Counted from the first letter of the stretch, positions 1 to 9,381 are shown. The stretch: 64,000 nt of DNA from Calditrichia bacterium (GCA_020635035.1 JACKAO010000003.1:62001-126000); one strand, 5' to 3'. Notes: a model not told the origin generated them from the letters alone. Program-made: numbers and translations.

Positions 1-2
1 AT

Positions 3-302
3 TATTTCCCGGTCGTGGAACGCGAAAACAAAACATTTCTCGGTATGGTCTATTTTAACGATCTAAAGGAATTTATTTTTGACAGCACGCTGGTTAACAG
101 CATCCTGGTTGAAGAAGTAATGCATGTGGATATTACAACCATTTCACTGGAAGACAGCCTTTTGGAAATTCAAAGCAAATTTGAACGAACTAATTCATGG
201 AGCCTGCCTGTGCTTGAAGATGACAAGTATCTTGGATTAATTTCTAAGGCAACCATGCTGGATCTGTATCGAAAGGAATTAAAGGTCCAAACAGATATTT
301 AG
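3..302 (+). CDS. ClC-type chloride channel/transporter, C-terminal CBS region (5' truncated by window edge)
   Basis: The reading frame is open to the left edge. It begins mid-domain with Tyr-Phe-Pro-Val-Val just before the GTG at base 15, so that GTG is an internal valine rather than a start. The visible 99 residues form the end of a CBS pair: FPVV followed by a short loop and FLGMVYFNDL, then a second half with SLPVLEDDKYLGLISKATML and a tail ending in LYRKEL. Tails of this kind close ClC chloride channels with cytoplasmic CBS domains in FCB bacteria. The next gene, 85 bases downstream on the same strand, is a complete ClC protein, which supports a tandem pair. CBS domains usually bind adenine nucleotides and tune gating. 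The membrane part lies outside the window, so another CBS-bearing membrane protein cannot be excluded. Confidence 0.7.
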   Translation, partial: YFPVVERENKTFLGMVYFNDLKEFIFDSTLVNSILVEEVMHVDITTISLEDSLLEIQSKFERTNSWSLPVLEDDKYLGLISKATMLDLYRKELKVQTDI

Positions 303-387
303 TGCAGGTCAGCCGGGAGTTAATTGCTTAAATATTATTAAAAGTGTATTTTCACAAGTCCGTTTCAGCCTAACATTTTTATAATCC

Positions 388-2475
388 ATGTCCGAACAGC
401 CTTTTCAATCTTTATACAAACGTATTTTTAACACTGCATCAAAGAAAGTAATAGATTTTTTTGACCGGGCAAAGTTAACCGAACACTCATTTGTTTTAAT
501 AATTGCCGTGGCTATCGGTTTATTGGGTGGTTATGGGGCAGTTGCCATTCAGTTCTCGATAAAAATGTTTCAGCATCTTTTCTGGCAGGGCGATTTTACC
601 CTGGAAACAGTGCAGAATGTTCCATGGTATTGGAAATTGTTTATTCCCTTGCTTGGCGGTACCGTTGTAGGTCTGGTTATCCGGTTTGTTGCCAAAGAAG
701 CAAAGGGTCATGGGGTACCCGAAGTTATGGAAGCAATTGCTTTAAGGAATGGCATAATACGGCCACGTGTTGTAGTGGCCAAGCTCTTTGCTTCGGCATT
801 TTACATTGCATCCGGCGGTTCAGTCGGAAGGGAAGGGCCTGTAATCCAGATCGGTTCTGCTGTTGGGTCTTCGATTGGCCAGTTTTTTAAAGTAAATCCC
901 AAGCGGATGCGCACGTTTGTTGCCTGCGGGGCTGCATCCGGAATTGCCGCTGCTTTTAATGCACCAATTGCCGGAGCCTTGTTTGCTGTTGAAATAATTC
1001 TTGGTGATTTTGCAGTCGCCCAGTTCAGCCCGATTGTGATTTCTTCTGTTGTGGCAACAGTTGTATCCCGCCACTATCATGGAGATTTTCCTGCATTTGT
1101 TGTGTCCAAATATTCACTGGCATCACCACTGGAATTGTTCAACTATGTTATCCTTGGTTTCATGGCCGGAGCGGTTGCAGTATCATTTATCAAAACGCTT
1201 TATTATGCTGAAGATTTTTTTGATAACCTTAAAATGCCTGATTATGTAAAAGGTGCTATTGGCGGTGTCATTATCGGGGCTATGGGTATTTTCTTTCCAC
1301 AGATTTTTGGTGTTGGTTATGATACAATGGATCTGGCTCTGGCAAGCGGACTGGTCTGGAAACTGGCACTGGTTCTGGTTATTCTTAAACTGGTGGCTAC
1401 ATCAATCAGTTTGGGCTCCGGCGGGTCAGGGGGTATTTTTGCACCATCACTTTTCCTGGGGGCAATGCTCGGTTCTTTTTACGGTGGAATGGTTCACCAG
1501 ATATTTCCGGAGTGGACAGCTGATGCAGGTGCATATGCCCTGGTTGCCATGGGCGGAGTTGTTGGTGCAGCCACGCACGGACCAATTGCCGCCATCCTGA
1601 TCATATTTGAACTTACAAACGACTATAAAATTATTCTGCCGTTGATGATTACCACAATAATCGCAACCCTTGTTGCACAGCGTATGCAGAAAGAATCTAT
1701 CTATACTTTAAAACTGGTCCGCAAGGGTATCAACATTTTTGCCGGGCGTGAGACAAATGTATTACGTTCTCTAAAAGTATCCGATATTGTTAAACAATCC
1801 ATCGAAGTAATCCCGGAACAGGAAAGATTCAGCGAAATACTTGAAAAAGTAGTCGGCTCAAATAACAATTTTATTTATGTCAAAAATGCCCGTGGTAAAC
1901 TGAATGGTTATATTTCGATGCAGGAAATCAGGCAAACATTATTGGATTTTGATGCATTAAAGGACCTGCTGATCGCCAGTGATGTTGCCAATCCTAATGT
2001 TTTAACAGTCAATGAAAAAGACAATCTTGATTATGTAATGAAGCAATTCGGCCGCAGCGGATTGGATGAATTACCGGTAATAGCCAACAAAAATGGGGCA
2101 CAGGAAGTTGTAGGCACAATATGGCAGCGCGATGTAATTGAAGCTTACAATCACCAGATTTTTTTGCGAGATATGTCCGGCGAGCTGGGACAGAGTTTTC
2201 AGAACCTTAAAAAGAAAAAAATAGTCCATGTGGTCGATAACTATCATTTCAGTGAATTGGAAGCACCTACTTCCATGACCGGTAAAACACTCCAGGAAAT
2301 AAACCTGCGTAATAAATTTGATCTTGAACTACTTCTGATAAAGCGGACCGAAGGCCGTGGCAGAAGTCAGAAAACCATTTATATCCAGCCTGGTGGTTCG
2401 ACAAAAATTAAAATGAATGATATGCTGCTTGTATTTGGTGATCAGCAGAAGATTGATCACCTTAGCCGGATTTGA
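388..2475 (+). CDS. ClC-family chloride channel/transporter with CBS pair and C-terminal RCK_C (TrkA-C) domain
   Basis: This 695-residue inner-membrane protein has the ClC selectivity-filter motifs: GHGVP (residues 107-111), GREGP with the gating glutamate E149 (147-151), and a Gly/Ser-rich loop leading to GIFAPSLFLGA (343-358). The membrane domain covers about residues 30-435. It is followed by a CBS pair (about 463-595) and a C-terminal region (about 610-695) with the fold pattern of TrkA-C/RCK_C (GKTLQEINLR, MLLVFGDQQKIDHL). Ligand control by nucleotides or other small molecules is therefore likely. At the position matching the internal proton glutamate of E. coli ClC (E203), I read Ile in FAVEIIL (E202-I203). 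This is the pattern of ClC channels rather than of strict 2Cl-/H+ exchangers. The serine of the usual GSGIP motif is His. It follows another ClC gene, and its stop overlaps the possible TTG start of the next gene. Confidence 0.93.
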   Translation: MSEQPFQSLYKRIFNTASKKVIDFFDRAKLTEHSFVLIIAVAIGLLGGYGAVAIQFSIKMFQHLFWQGDFTLETVQNVPWYWKLFIPLLGGTVVGLVIRFVAKEAKGHGVPEVMEAIALRNGIIRPRVVVAKLFASAFYIASGGSVGREGPVIQIGSAVGSSIGQFFKVNPKRMRTFVACGAASGIAAAFNAPIAGALFAVEIILGDFAVAQFSPIVISSVVATVVSRHYHGDFPAFVVSKYSLASPLELFNYVILGFMAGAVAVSFIKTLYYAEDFFDNLKMPDYVKGAIGGVIIGAMGIFFPQIFGVGYDTMDLALASGLVWKLALVLVILKLVATSISLGSGGSGGIFAPSLFLGAMLGSFYGGMVHQIFPEWTADAGAYALVAMGGVVGAATHGPIAAILIIFELTNDYKIILPLMITTIIATLVAQRMQKESIYTLKLVRKGINIFAGRETNVLRSLKVSDIVKQSIEVIPEQERFSEILEKVVGSNNNFIYVKNARGKLNGYISMQEIRQTLLDFDALKDLLIASDVANPNVLTVNEKDNLDYVMKQFGRSGLDELPVIANKNGAQEVVGTIWQRDVIEAYNHQIFLRDMSGELGQSFQNLKKKKIVHVVDNYHFSELEAPTSMTGKTLQEINLRNKFDLELLLIKRTEGRGRSQKTIYIQPGGSTKIKMNDMLLVFGDQQKIDHLSRI

Positions 2476-2492
2476 TTACAAAAGGATCAACC

Positions 2493-4079
2493 ATGCCGGA
2501 TTCAGTTAAATATGACTATGATTATATTATTGTCGGATCAGGCTTTGGCGGATCCGCATCGGCTTTACGGCTTGCTGAAAAGGGTTATAAAGTACTTATC
2601 ATTGAAAAAGGCAAATGGCTCACTGCTAAGGATTTCCCCAAACGCAACTGGAATTTAAAACGCTGGCTCTGGCTGCCATCTTTAAAATTTCATGGTTTAT
2701 TTAAGATTACATTTTTCAGGCATGTCGCAACGCTAACCGGCGTCGGTGTCGGTGGCGGATCGCTGGTATATGCCAATACTTTACCAGTTCCCACCCGAAA
2801 GTTTTTTCAGTCAGAAAGCTGGGCTCATCTTGCCGACTGGGAGACCGAGTTAAATCCGTTTTATGAAACAGCACTTTACATGATGGGTGCGCAGATAAAT
2901 CCAAAATTATCAGCAGGTGATCATGCTTTACAACAGGTTGCCCGTCAGATTAATAAGGAACAACATTTTTCTGCAACCAATGTAGCCGTTTTCTTTGGTG
3001 AACCGAATGTTGAAGTTGAAGATCCATATTTCAATGGCGCCGGTCCAAGACGGTCTGGATGCAATTTTTGCGGCGGCTGTATGGTCGGATGCCGCTACAA
3101 TGCAAAAAACACGCTTGATAAAAACTACCTTTATTTTGCACAGAAAAAAGGCGTAAAAATAAAAGCCGAAGCATTGGTATATGATGTCATTCCGTTAAAG
3201 GAAAAAGACGGTTCATCCGGTTATACCGTTAAATGGAAATCATCAACACGTTTCATGAAAATGAAGGGGCAGCTAACCTGCCGTGGAATTGTTTTTGCCG
3301 GGGGAGCACTGGGAACTACAAAGCTTCTACTGGAACTTAAAAAAACATCGTTACCCGATATTTCAGAACGCATTGGAATGGATGTTCGCACAAATTCAGA
3401 AAGTTTAATGGGGATTACAGTGGCCGATAAGAAAACTAATTTCTCCGAAGGTGTAGCGATCAGCTCCATTTTGCATACAGATGAAAACAGCCATATTGAA
3501 CCGGTGCGTTATCCTGCCGGATCGGGGTTCTGGCGAATATTAATGTCCCCCCTTGTACATGGAAACAATGCTTTTGCACGGTTATTCAAAATTTTCGGAA
3601 ATATCATCAGGCACCCGCTCATTAATTTTAAAACCTTTTTTGTTGATGATTGGGCGAAACGCACCCAGATATTACTGTTTATGCAGACGATTAACAGTAC
3701 GCTGCGTTTTTCAAAAGGCTTTTTTGGAATGAAAACAGCTCTGATGAAAGGCACCAGGCCTACTTCATTTATCCCTGAAGCACGCCAGCTTGCTGAAAAA
3801 TTTGCGGCTATTGTTAAAGGCAAAACAACAGCACTTCTAACAGAAACAATGCTTGGTATCCCTACAACTGCACATATATTGGGCGGTGCTGTAATGGGTG
3901 CAAATATAAATGAAGGCGTTATTGACAGGGATAACCGGGTTTTTGGTTATCAAAATATGTATATCTGCGATGGATCAGCAGTATCAGCAAACCCGGGTGT
4001 AAATCCTTCCTTAACCATTCTCGCAATCAGTGAGCGGGCAATGAGTAAAATCCCGCCGAAAGAGAATCTGCAAGTGTAA
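2493..4079 (+). CDS. GMC-family FAD-dependent oxidoreductase (ChoD/cholesterol-oxidase-like) with Cys cluster
   Basis: This is a 528-residue flavoprotein oxidoreductase. An N-terminal dinucleotide-binding motif IIVGSGFGG (residues 12-20) and the C-terminal GVNPSLTILAISERAM are the FAD-binding ends of GMC enzymes. In between is CNFCGGCMVGCRYNAK (from C190), a C-x2-C-x2-C-x3-C arrangement resembling a ferredoxin cluster motif, as in the ChoD-like branch of actinobacteria. The open frame reaches back to a TTG at 2472, but the ATG at 2493 is chosen because AAAGGA lies just upstream. That leaves a 17-base gap after the ClC gene, so co-transcription is likely. The substrate is unknown: sterols, alcohols or other hydroxyl compounds are all possible. 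No signal peptide is seen, so the enzyme should be cytoplasmic or peripheral to the membrane. It ends 10 bases from the convergent CoA-transferase gene. Confidence 0.85.
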   Translation: MPDSVKYDYDYIIVGSGFGGSASALRLAEKGYKVLIIEKGKWLTAKDFPKRNWNLKRWLWLPSLKFHGLFKITFFRHVATLTGVGVGGGSLVYANTLPVPTRKFFQSESWAHLADWETELNPFYETALYMMGAQINPKLSAGDHALQQVARQINKEQHFSATNVAVFFGEPNVEVEDPYFNGAGPRRSGCNFCGGCMVGCRYNAKNTLDKNYLYFAQKKGVKIKAEALVYDVIPLKEKDGSSGYTVKWKSSTRFMKMKGQLTCRGIVFAGGALGTTKLLLELKKTSLPDISERIGMDVRTNSESLMGITVADKKTNFSEGVAISSILHTDENSHIEPVRYPAGSGFWRILMSPLVHGNNAFARLFKIFGNIIRHPLINFKTFFVDDWAKRTQILLFMQTINSTLRFSKGFFGMKTALMKGTRPTSFIPEARQLAEKFAAIVKGKTTALLTETMLGIPTTAHILGGAVMGANINEGVIDRDNRVFGYQNMYICDGSAVSANPGVNPSLTILAISERAMSKIPPKENLQV

Positions 4080-4089
4080 AGCCGTAAGA

Positions 4090-5376
4090 TCAAATATTAA
4101 GTTCCCACATTTCACGTGCCTGGCGTGCCAGTTCTTCACGGAAATTTGGATGAGCAATTTTTATCAATTCCTGTGTACGTTCACGGATACTTTTCCCGTA
4201 TAAATTAGCAACACCAAATTCTGTTACTACGTAATGCACATGGGCACGTGTTGTAACAACGCCAGAGCCCGGTGTCAGCGTTGGCACAATCCGGGAAATA
4301 GTATCATTTTTTGCTGTGGAAGGCAGTGCAATAATCGCTTTCCCGCCTTCAGACAAGGCCGCACCGCGAATAAAATCCATTTGACCGCCCACACCTGAAT
4401 ATATTTTATAACCCAGCGAATCTGCACATACCTGTCCGCTAAGGTCAACCTGGATAGCGCTGTTTATAGCAACAACGCGATCATTCTGACGGATTATATT
4501 TGTGTTGTTTGTATATTCCACATCAAGAAAAACAACTTCAGGGTTGTCATCAATAAAATTATAAAGTTTTTTTGAACCCATGGCAAAACTGGTTACTGTT
4601 TTATGGGTATGACGTGCTTTATAGCGATTTGTGATAATTCCTTTTTCCAGCAGGTTTAGTACCCCATCGGAAAACATTTCGGTATGTATGCCAAGGTCTT
4701 TATGCCCGGTCATCGCGGCAAGTGCTGCATCCGGAATGGCCCCGATGCCCATTTGCAGGCAGCTGCGGTCTTCAACCAATTCTGCAATTAATCGCCCGAT
4801 TTTCAGGGAAATCTCGTTTTGTTCTGCCTGCCTGTGAATGTGCAGCGGGGTTTCTTTTTCAATAACACTTTCAAAAAGTTTATAGGGTACAAAACTATCA
4901 CCGTGGGTACGCGGCATCAGCGGATTAATATGTGCAATCACGCGCTTTGCCTTTTCAATAGCTGCAACTGTTGCTTCAACGGAAACGCCCAAAGTACATA
5001 AACCGTGTTTATCAGGCGGCGAAACCTGAACTAAAACAGTATCTACTTTCTGGTGTCCGCGCCGGAATAAAATCGGTACTTCGGAAAGGAATATCGGGAC
5101 ATAGTCAGCCTGGCCGCTCTGCACCATACGACGCGTTGGTTTGCCAACAAAAAAGCAGCGATTCCTTATGTGTCCCTGCAGTTTATCCGCCGGAATTGTG
5201 TCAGGCTGCTCTGTATGCAGCTGCATAACAGTAATATCTCTTTTTTGCAATGCATGCTGGTATAAACCTTCGAGAAGCATCACCGGTGTTGCAGCCATGG
5301 AGTGAGTCCAGACATATTCACCGGATTCAATCATGGATACTGCCTCCAGTGCACTGGAATATTTTTTAGGTGTCAT
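4090..5376 (-). CDS. Acetyl-CoA hydrolase/CoA-transferase family protein (4-hydroxybutyrate CoA-transferase-like)
   Basis: This 428-residue protein matches the acetyl-CoA hydrolase/transferase family, which moves CoA between carboxylic acids through a glutamyl-CoA thioester. GIHTEMFSDG carries the candidate catalytic Glu (E233). The C-terminal half has the glycine-rich stretch GVGGQMDFIRGAALSEGGKA and a conserved LPSTA segment. The ATG at 5376 is chosen because AAGAAAGGA sits six bases upstream on the minus strand; the frame continues to a TTG at 5397. The length fits butyrate, 4-hydroxybutyrate and propionate CoA-transferases as well as succinyl-CoA:acetate enzymes, and the sequence does not fix the substrate. 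It is a single gene between a convergent and a divergent neighbour. The protein should be cytoplasmic and may feed acyl-CoA fermentation or acid assimilation. Confidence 0.87.
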   Translation of the reverse strand: MTPKKYSSALEAVSMIESGEYVWTHSMAATPVMLLEGLYQHALQKRDITVMQLHTEQPDTIPADKLQGHIRNRCFFVGKPTRRMVQSGQADYVPIFLSEVPILFRRGHQKVDTVLVQVSPPDKHGLCTLGVSVEATVAAIEKAKRVIAHINPLMPRTHGDSFVPYKLFESVIEKETPLHIHRQAEQNEISLKIGRLIAELVEDRSCLQMGIGAIPDAALAAMTGHKDLGIHTEMFSDGVLNLLEKGIITNRYKARHTHKTVTSFAMGSKKLYNFIDDNPEVVFLDVEYTNNTNIIRQNDRVVAINSAIQVDLSGQVCADSLGYKIYSGVGGQMDFIRGAALSEGGKAIIALPSTAKNDTISRIVPTLTPGSGVVTTRAHVHYVVTEFGVANLYGKSIRERTQELIKIAHPNFREELARQAREMWELNI

Positions 5377-5588
5377 AATAATCCTTTCTTTATTCAAAAA
5401 ATTCCGGATAAAGAATTTAATACTTTAAACGGTGATTTGGAAGAAATTTTAGCACTTTTACATCATCGATTTATATTAAACTTTTATTACCACTATTTTC
5501 AATTTGATTGAATTCGGGGTATCGTTAAATTCAATTAGCTAATGACTTTCAGTTAACGCGCCCCTGAAAGAAATGTCTAGGAGAAGTC

Positions 5589-7946
5589 GTGAAAATATTA
5601 AAATGGTCAATCATCGTTGTTGTTTTTGTTGTGATTATCTTTTCATCTTTAGCTTATTTCATCCTTTCCGCATCAAAACCGATTTATGAAGGTGAGATTC
5701 ATGCTCCGAAGATAGAAAAAACTGTAAAAATTACTTACGATAAAATGGGCATCCCACAAATCTGGGCGGAAAAAGAGAACGATGCATTTTTTGCGATGGG
5801 TTGGTTGCATGCTTCTGAACGCTTATTTCAAATGGATCTGACCCGACGTATTTCGCAGGGACGGCTTTCTGAAATTCTTGGAGATATTACACTGAAGATG
5901 GATAAGGAAAGTCGTATTATAGGCCACAACCGGATAGCTGAAGCGCAGTTAAATGAACTCAGTGAAAAAAACCGGACCAGGCTTCAGGCATATGCTGACG
6001 GTATAAATTTTTTTATTGAAGATTGCAGTGCTTTACCTTTTGAATTTTATCTTCTCGGCAGAGATATAAAACCATGGTCAGTCTATGATTGTCTTACTAT
6101 TTTCAGTTTTCAAACCTGGTATTCGGATGCCCTGCAAAACAGGGATTTATTTTATGTGATGATTCAAAGCGAAAATGGCAGAAAAGCAGCCGAGTCTTTA
6201 TTGTTTAATTATCCGGATTGGGCACCGGTTACAGTGCCAACCCGGGGAAATCTGAGCTGGCTGGATAACTATAAGCATGCTGTGGCAAAATCTTTTGTTC
6301 AGAATGGTTTATTGCCTTTTGTCTTAACCACAGCATCAAACTCGTGGGTTGTTTCCCCGCAAAAAAGTGCTTCAGGCCATGCAATGCTGGCAAGTGATCC
6401 GCATCTGGAGATAACGCGAATCCCGCAATTCTGGTTTTACAATGGTTTGCATATTGCTGAAACAAACACAAATGTTTTAGGAATCAGCGCCGCTGGATTG
6501 CCTTTTATTGTGATGGGGCATAACGGACAATCCGCATGGGCATTTACTGCCGGCGGAGTGGATATCACGGAATACTATGAAGAGAAGATCGATGAGCAGG
6601 ATTCTACCCGATACCTGACACCTGCGGGCTGGCAGCAGTTTGAAGTTTTTGATGAAGCAATAAATATTTCAGGAAAGGATGATCCCCTGTTATTTAAAGT
6701 TTTTAAAGGGATTCATGGCCCTGTTTATTTTAAAAAAGACAGTCTGTCCAGAACGTTTTCCATCGATTGGGCAGGATTTGATACCGATCTGGATAAGGCC
6801 GTTTCAGCAGGTTTCGACTTAGCTGATGTAAATAATTTTTCAGCTTTCAGAAAGGTAGTCACCCAATTTGGCGCACTTGATGCAAATTGGACATACGCTG
6901 ATAAGTCTGGAAATATTGGGTATCAACTTGGGACACCGGTCCCGGTTCGGCCTGATGGCTGGCAAAACCTGCCTGTTAACGGCTGGGAAAACGAACGCAT
7001 CTGGCAGGGTTATCATCCATTAGATGAAACGCCTTTTTCCTACAACCCAGAACGTGGCTGGCTGGCGACAGCAAATAATAAGCAGCAGCGAACTGGTTTA
7101 AAGTATGAGATTGAAGGTAACTTTGCAGATGACCGGATTTTGCGATTAAACAAGCTTCTTAAATCAAAAGATATCTTTTCTGTAAGTGATTTTCAATCGA
7201 TGCAGATGGATATTCTAGATATGTCTTTGCTTAAATGGCGCGATAAAATAATTAAACCATTAAATGATTTTGGTGCGCATGGCATCGTACTTGCAGAACA
7301 ATTAAATGCCTGGGATGGGTATTGTGGAAAAGAATCTTCAGAGCCGGCATTGATTAATATTTTTATTCAGAAATTAAAAGCGAATATTTTCAAAGATGAA
7401 CTTAAGGAAAAATACAAGTATGTCCAGACAAGCTGGATGTATGCACTTCTGGATAACCCAATGAGTCCCTGGTTTGATGATATCAACACGCAGGATAAAA
7501 TTGAATCCTGTGACGAAATTATAAAAAACTCTTTAAAAGATGCATTGGTCACAGTAGGGACAAAAAAATGGTCCGATATTTTAAGTATAAAAATGGAACA
7601 TCCATTTGCAGCCATTCCAGGATTTGCTGCAGTTCTTGGATTGAGAAAAGGTCCCTGGATGCGTGGCGGATCGATCGGCACTCTGAATGCTTCATTTTTG
7701 CAATACAACCCGGAAAAGGAAAATTTTAATGTTATTGTTGCTCCGAGCTGGCGATTTATCATTGATTTTGCTGATACGGATGCCATTCAGATGGTTTTAC
7801 CGACAGGCAATTCGGGAAACCCGATGAGCCCTCATTTTGATGATTTTCTTGAAATGTGGAAGAATGGCAGTTATTGGAGTATTCCTTTGACCAGGGAGCA
7901 AGTTTTTAAAAATAGTATTACAGCAGTTGAATTAAAATCAGAATAA
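5589..7946 (+). CDS. Penicillin acylase family protein (Ntn-hydrolase, S45), membrane anchored
   Basis: A 785-residue precursor of the penicillin-acylase/quorum-quenching acylase family. Residues 5-27 form a hydrophobic signal or anchor, so it works outside the inner membrane. The alpha-chain part has the family features ITYDKMGIPQIWAE and GWLHASERLFQMDLTRR. The beta chain would begin at Ser250 in TASNSWVV, the nucleophile freed by self-cleavage, followed by the family segment SDPHLEITRIPQFWF. A later GNSGNPMSPHFDDFLEMW matches the usual C-terminal region. The GTG start is preceded by AGGAG at a good distance. Known members hydrolyse amides such as beta-lactam side chains, acyl-homoserine lactones or acyl peptides. 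The substrate here is unknown. The apbE gene begins seven bases downstream, suggesting one transcript. Confidence 0.92.
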   Translation: MKILKWSIIVVVFVVIIFSSLAYFILSASKPIYEGEIHAPKIEKTVKITYDKMGIPQIWAEKENDAFFAMGWLHASERLFQMDLTRRISQGRLSEILGDITLKMDKESRIIGHNRIAEAQLNELSEKNRTRLQAYADGINFFIEDCSALPFEFYLLGRDIKPWSVYDCLTIFSFQTWYSDALQNRDLFYVMIQSENGRKAAESLLFNYPDWAPVTVPTRGNLSWLDNYKHAVAKSFVQNGLLPFVLTTASNSWVVSPQKSASGHAMLASDPHLEITRIPQFWFYNGLHIAETNTNVLGISAAGLPFIVMGHNGQSAWAFTAGGVDITEYYEEKIDEQDSTRYLTPAGWQQFEVFDEAINISGKDDPLLFKVFKGIHGPVYFKKDSLSRTFSIDWAGFDTDLDKAVSAGFDLADVNNFSAFRKVVTQFGALDANWTYADKSGNIGYQLGTPVPVRPDGWQNLPVNGWENERIWQGYHPLDETPFSYNPERGWLATANNKQQRTGLKYEIEGNFADDRILRLNKLLKSKDIFSVSDFQSMQMDILDMSLLKWRDKIIKPLNDFGAHGIVLAEQLNAWDGYCGKESSEPALINIFIQKLKANIFKDELKEKYKYVQTSWMYALLDNPMSPWFDDINTQDKIESCDEIIKNSLKDALVTVGTKKWSDILSIKMEHPFAAIPGFAAVLGLRKGPWMRGGSIGTLNASFLQYNPEKENFNVIVAPSWRFIIDFADTDAIQMVLPTGNSGNPMSPHFDDFLEMWKNGSYWSIPLTREQVFKNSITAVELKSE

Positions 7947-7953
7947 AGGTTAT

Positions 7954-8985
7954 ATGATGAAGCGAAATTTATCCCTGATAGGAATGTTTATTGTTTTTTA
8001 TTTTCTGTTATTGTCTTGTTCGAAAGCGGAGTTGACTGAGCTTTATGGTGAAGCTATCGGAACGACATACAGCATAAAGATTGTTAACGGACCGCAAGGT
8101 GAATCGAAAGAGACACTTCACCAGGAGATTAAAACCCTGTTTAATGACTTAAATATGCAGATGTCTACATATATTGATTCAAGTGAAATATCCCGTTTCA
8201 ATAAAGCGTCCGCGAATCAATGGATGACTGTTTCAGCTCCTTTTATGGAAGTTCTGAAACTAGCCCAGCAGATCAGTGGAGAATCGGAAGGGGCTTTTGA
8301 CGCTACTGTAGGCCCGGCTGTTGATTTGTGGGGCTTTGGTAAACTGGGACGTCGTGTATCACCGCCTGATCCTGAAATTGTAAAGCAAACCCGTGATTAT
8401 GTTGGTTATCAGAAAATCAGTATTTCCGGAGATAAAATCAGCAAAGAAAATGACAAAACAGAACTTGATTTCAGTGCTATTGCAAAAGGATTTTTTGTGG
8501 ATGCTGTGGCTGAATTATTACAGAGCAAAGGTTTTAAAAATTATCTGGTTGAAATAGGCGGGGAAGTTGTTGTTAGGGGGCACAACCTAAAAGGACAGAC
8601 GTGGGGCATTGGCATCGACCGGCCATTGATTGAACAAACTGTTGATCGCGGTTTTGAAGCAATCCTGGAAATCACTGATTTGGCTGTTGCTACCAGTGGC
8701 GATTACCGGAATTATTTTATTTCAGAAGACTCACTTTACTCACACACTATAGATCCTGTTACCTGCCATCCGATTGTAAACGGTGTTGCATCTGCAACAG
8801 TAATTGCAGATAATTGCGCCCTGGCTGATGCCATGGCCACGGCTATTATGGTAATGGGTGAGAAACGCGGGTTGGAATGGGTTGAGTCAAAACCAGGAGT
8901 GGAAACGATGATTATCCTGCGTAAGCAGGATGGATTCAGGGTTATTTCAAGCAGTGGATTTGATCATTTTATCCGAAAAGAATAA
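7954..8985 (+). CDS. apbE: FAD:protein FMN transferase (ApbE), lipoprotein
   Basis: ApbE attaches FMN covalently to Thr/Ser of extracytoplasmic flavoproteins such as NqrB/NqrC, RnfG/D and related electron-transfer proteins, using FAD and Mg2+. This 343-residue copy has a lipoprotein signal with lipobox LLSC (Cys22). Family motifs follow in order: GTTYSIKI, GAFDATVGPAVDLWGFG, LDFSAIAKGFFVDAVAELL, the FAD-contacting LVEIGGEVVVRG, and near the C terminus HTIDPVTCHPI and ADAMATAIMVMG. Length and motifs are complete. ATG codons lie at 7954 and 7957, with AAAGG upstream. It follows the acylase gene by seven bases and faces a small NqrM-like membrane protein across a shared terminator. No flavoprotein target is encoded in the window. 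Confidence 0.95.
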   Translation: MMKRNLSLIGMFIVFYFLLLSCSKAELTELYGEAIGTTYSIKIVNGPQGESKETLHQEIKTLFNDLNMQMSTYIDSSEISRFNKASANQWMTVSAPFMEVLKLAQQISGESEGAFDATVGPAVDLWGFGKLGRRVSPPDPEIVKQTRDYVGYQKISISGDKISKENDKTELDFSAIAKGFFVDAVAELLQSKGFKNYLVEIGGEVVVRGHNLKGQTWGIGIDRPLIEQTVDRGFEAILEITDLAVATSGDYRNYFISEDSLYSHTIDPVTCHPIVNGVASATVIADNCALADAMATAIMVMGEKRGLEWVESKPGVETMIILRKQDGFRVISSSGFDHFIRKE

Positions 8986-9001
8986 AAAACCTACTAAAAA
9001 C

Positions 9002-9033
9002 AAAAAAGGCTGCTATTATGCAGCCTTTTTTTT
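9002..9033. terminator. Bidirectional rho-independent terminator
   Basis: A perfect six-base stem GGCTGC/GCAGCC with a six-base loop is flanked by A6 on the left and T8 on the right. It can end apbE transcripts on the plus strand. On the minus strand it overlaps the stop codon of the facing small gene and can end that transcript too. Confidence 0.9.
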
Positions 9034-9319
9034 AATTAAATCTATCCGGTTTAAAATCCAGTTTATCAATAAATCTTTTTTCACGGTTTGGATAGCCCAA
9101 ACTTGCTACTTTTTCAAAGCCCGGATCATCTTTTGAGATATAAAATTTTACATCTTCATTAGAGCAGGCGCCACAGGATGTATCATCATGTCCATGATGC
9201 TCAGCCAGATTTTTTGATGTTGAACAACTTGTACCAAGATCCTTGCCACCAATAAATTTTCCTATTCCGAGCAGGAAAAAGGCAACCCCGAAAATCAGGG
9301 GAACAATTAAGAACTCCAT
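9032..9319 (-). CDS. Small membrane protein with Cys/His cluster, NqrM-like
   Basis: A 95-residue protein with one N-terminal membrane helix (about residues 3-24, ending GKFIGG). A Cys/His-rich segment follows: Cys32 in GTSC, His41/42/44 in EHHGHDD, and Cys49/Cys52 in CGAC. The C-terminal tail is charged. This layout of membrane helix, then GSC-type motif, then CxxC resembles NqrM, which supplies iron for assembly of the Na+-translocating NADH:quinone reductase and is usually encoded near apbE. Here apbE lies directly opposite. The start is the ATG at 9319 because GAGG precedes it; the open frame extends to 9340. The similarity is by pattern only, the tail is longer than in typical NqrM, and no nqr genes are present. 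It may instead be a generic metal-binding membrane protein. Confidence 0.6.
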   Translation of the reverse strand: MEFLIVPLIFGVAFFLLGIGKFIGGKDLGTSCSTSKNLAEHHGHDDTSCGACSNEDVKFYISKDDPGFEKVASLGYPNREKRFIDKLDFKPDRFN

Positions 9320-9381
9320 AAAACCTCGTTTTTTTGTCAAAATCTAACTATTTACATGCAAAAGACAAAATTTTGTTTCAT

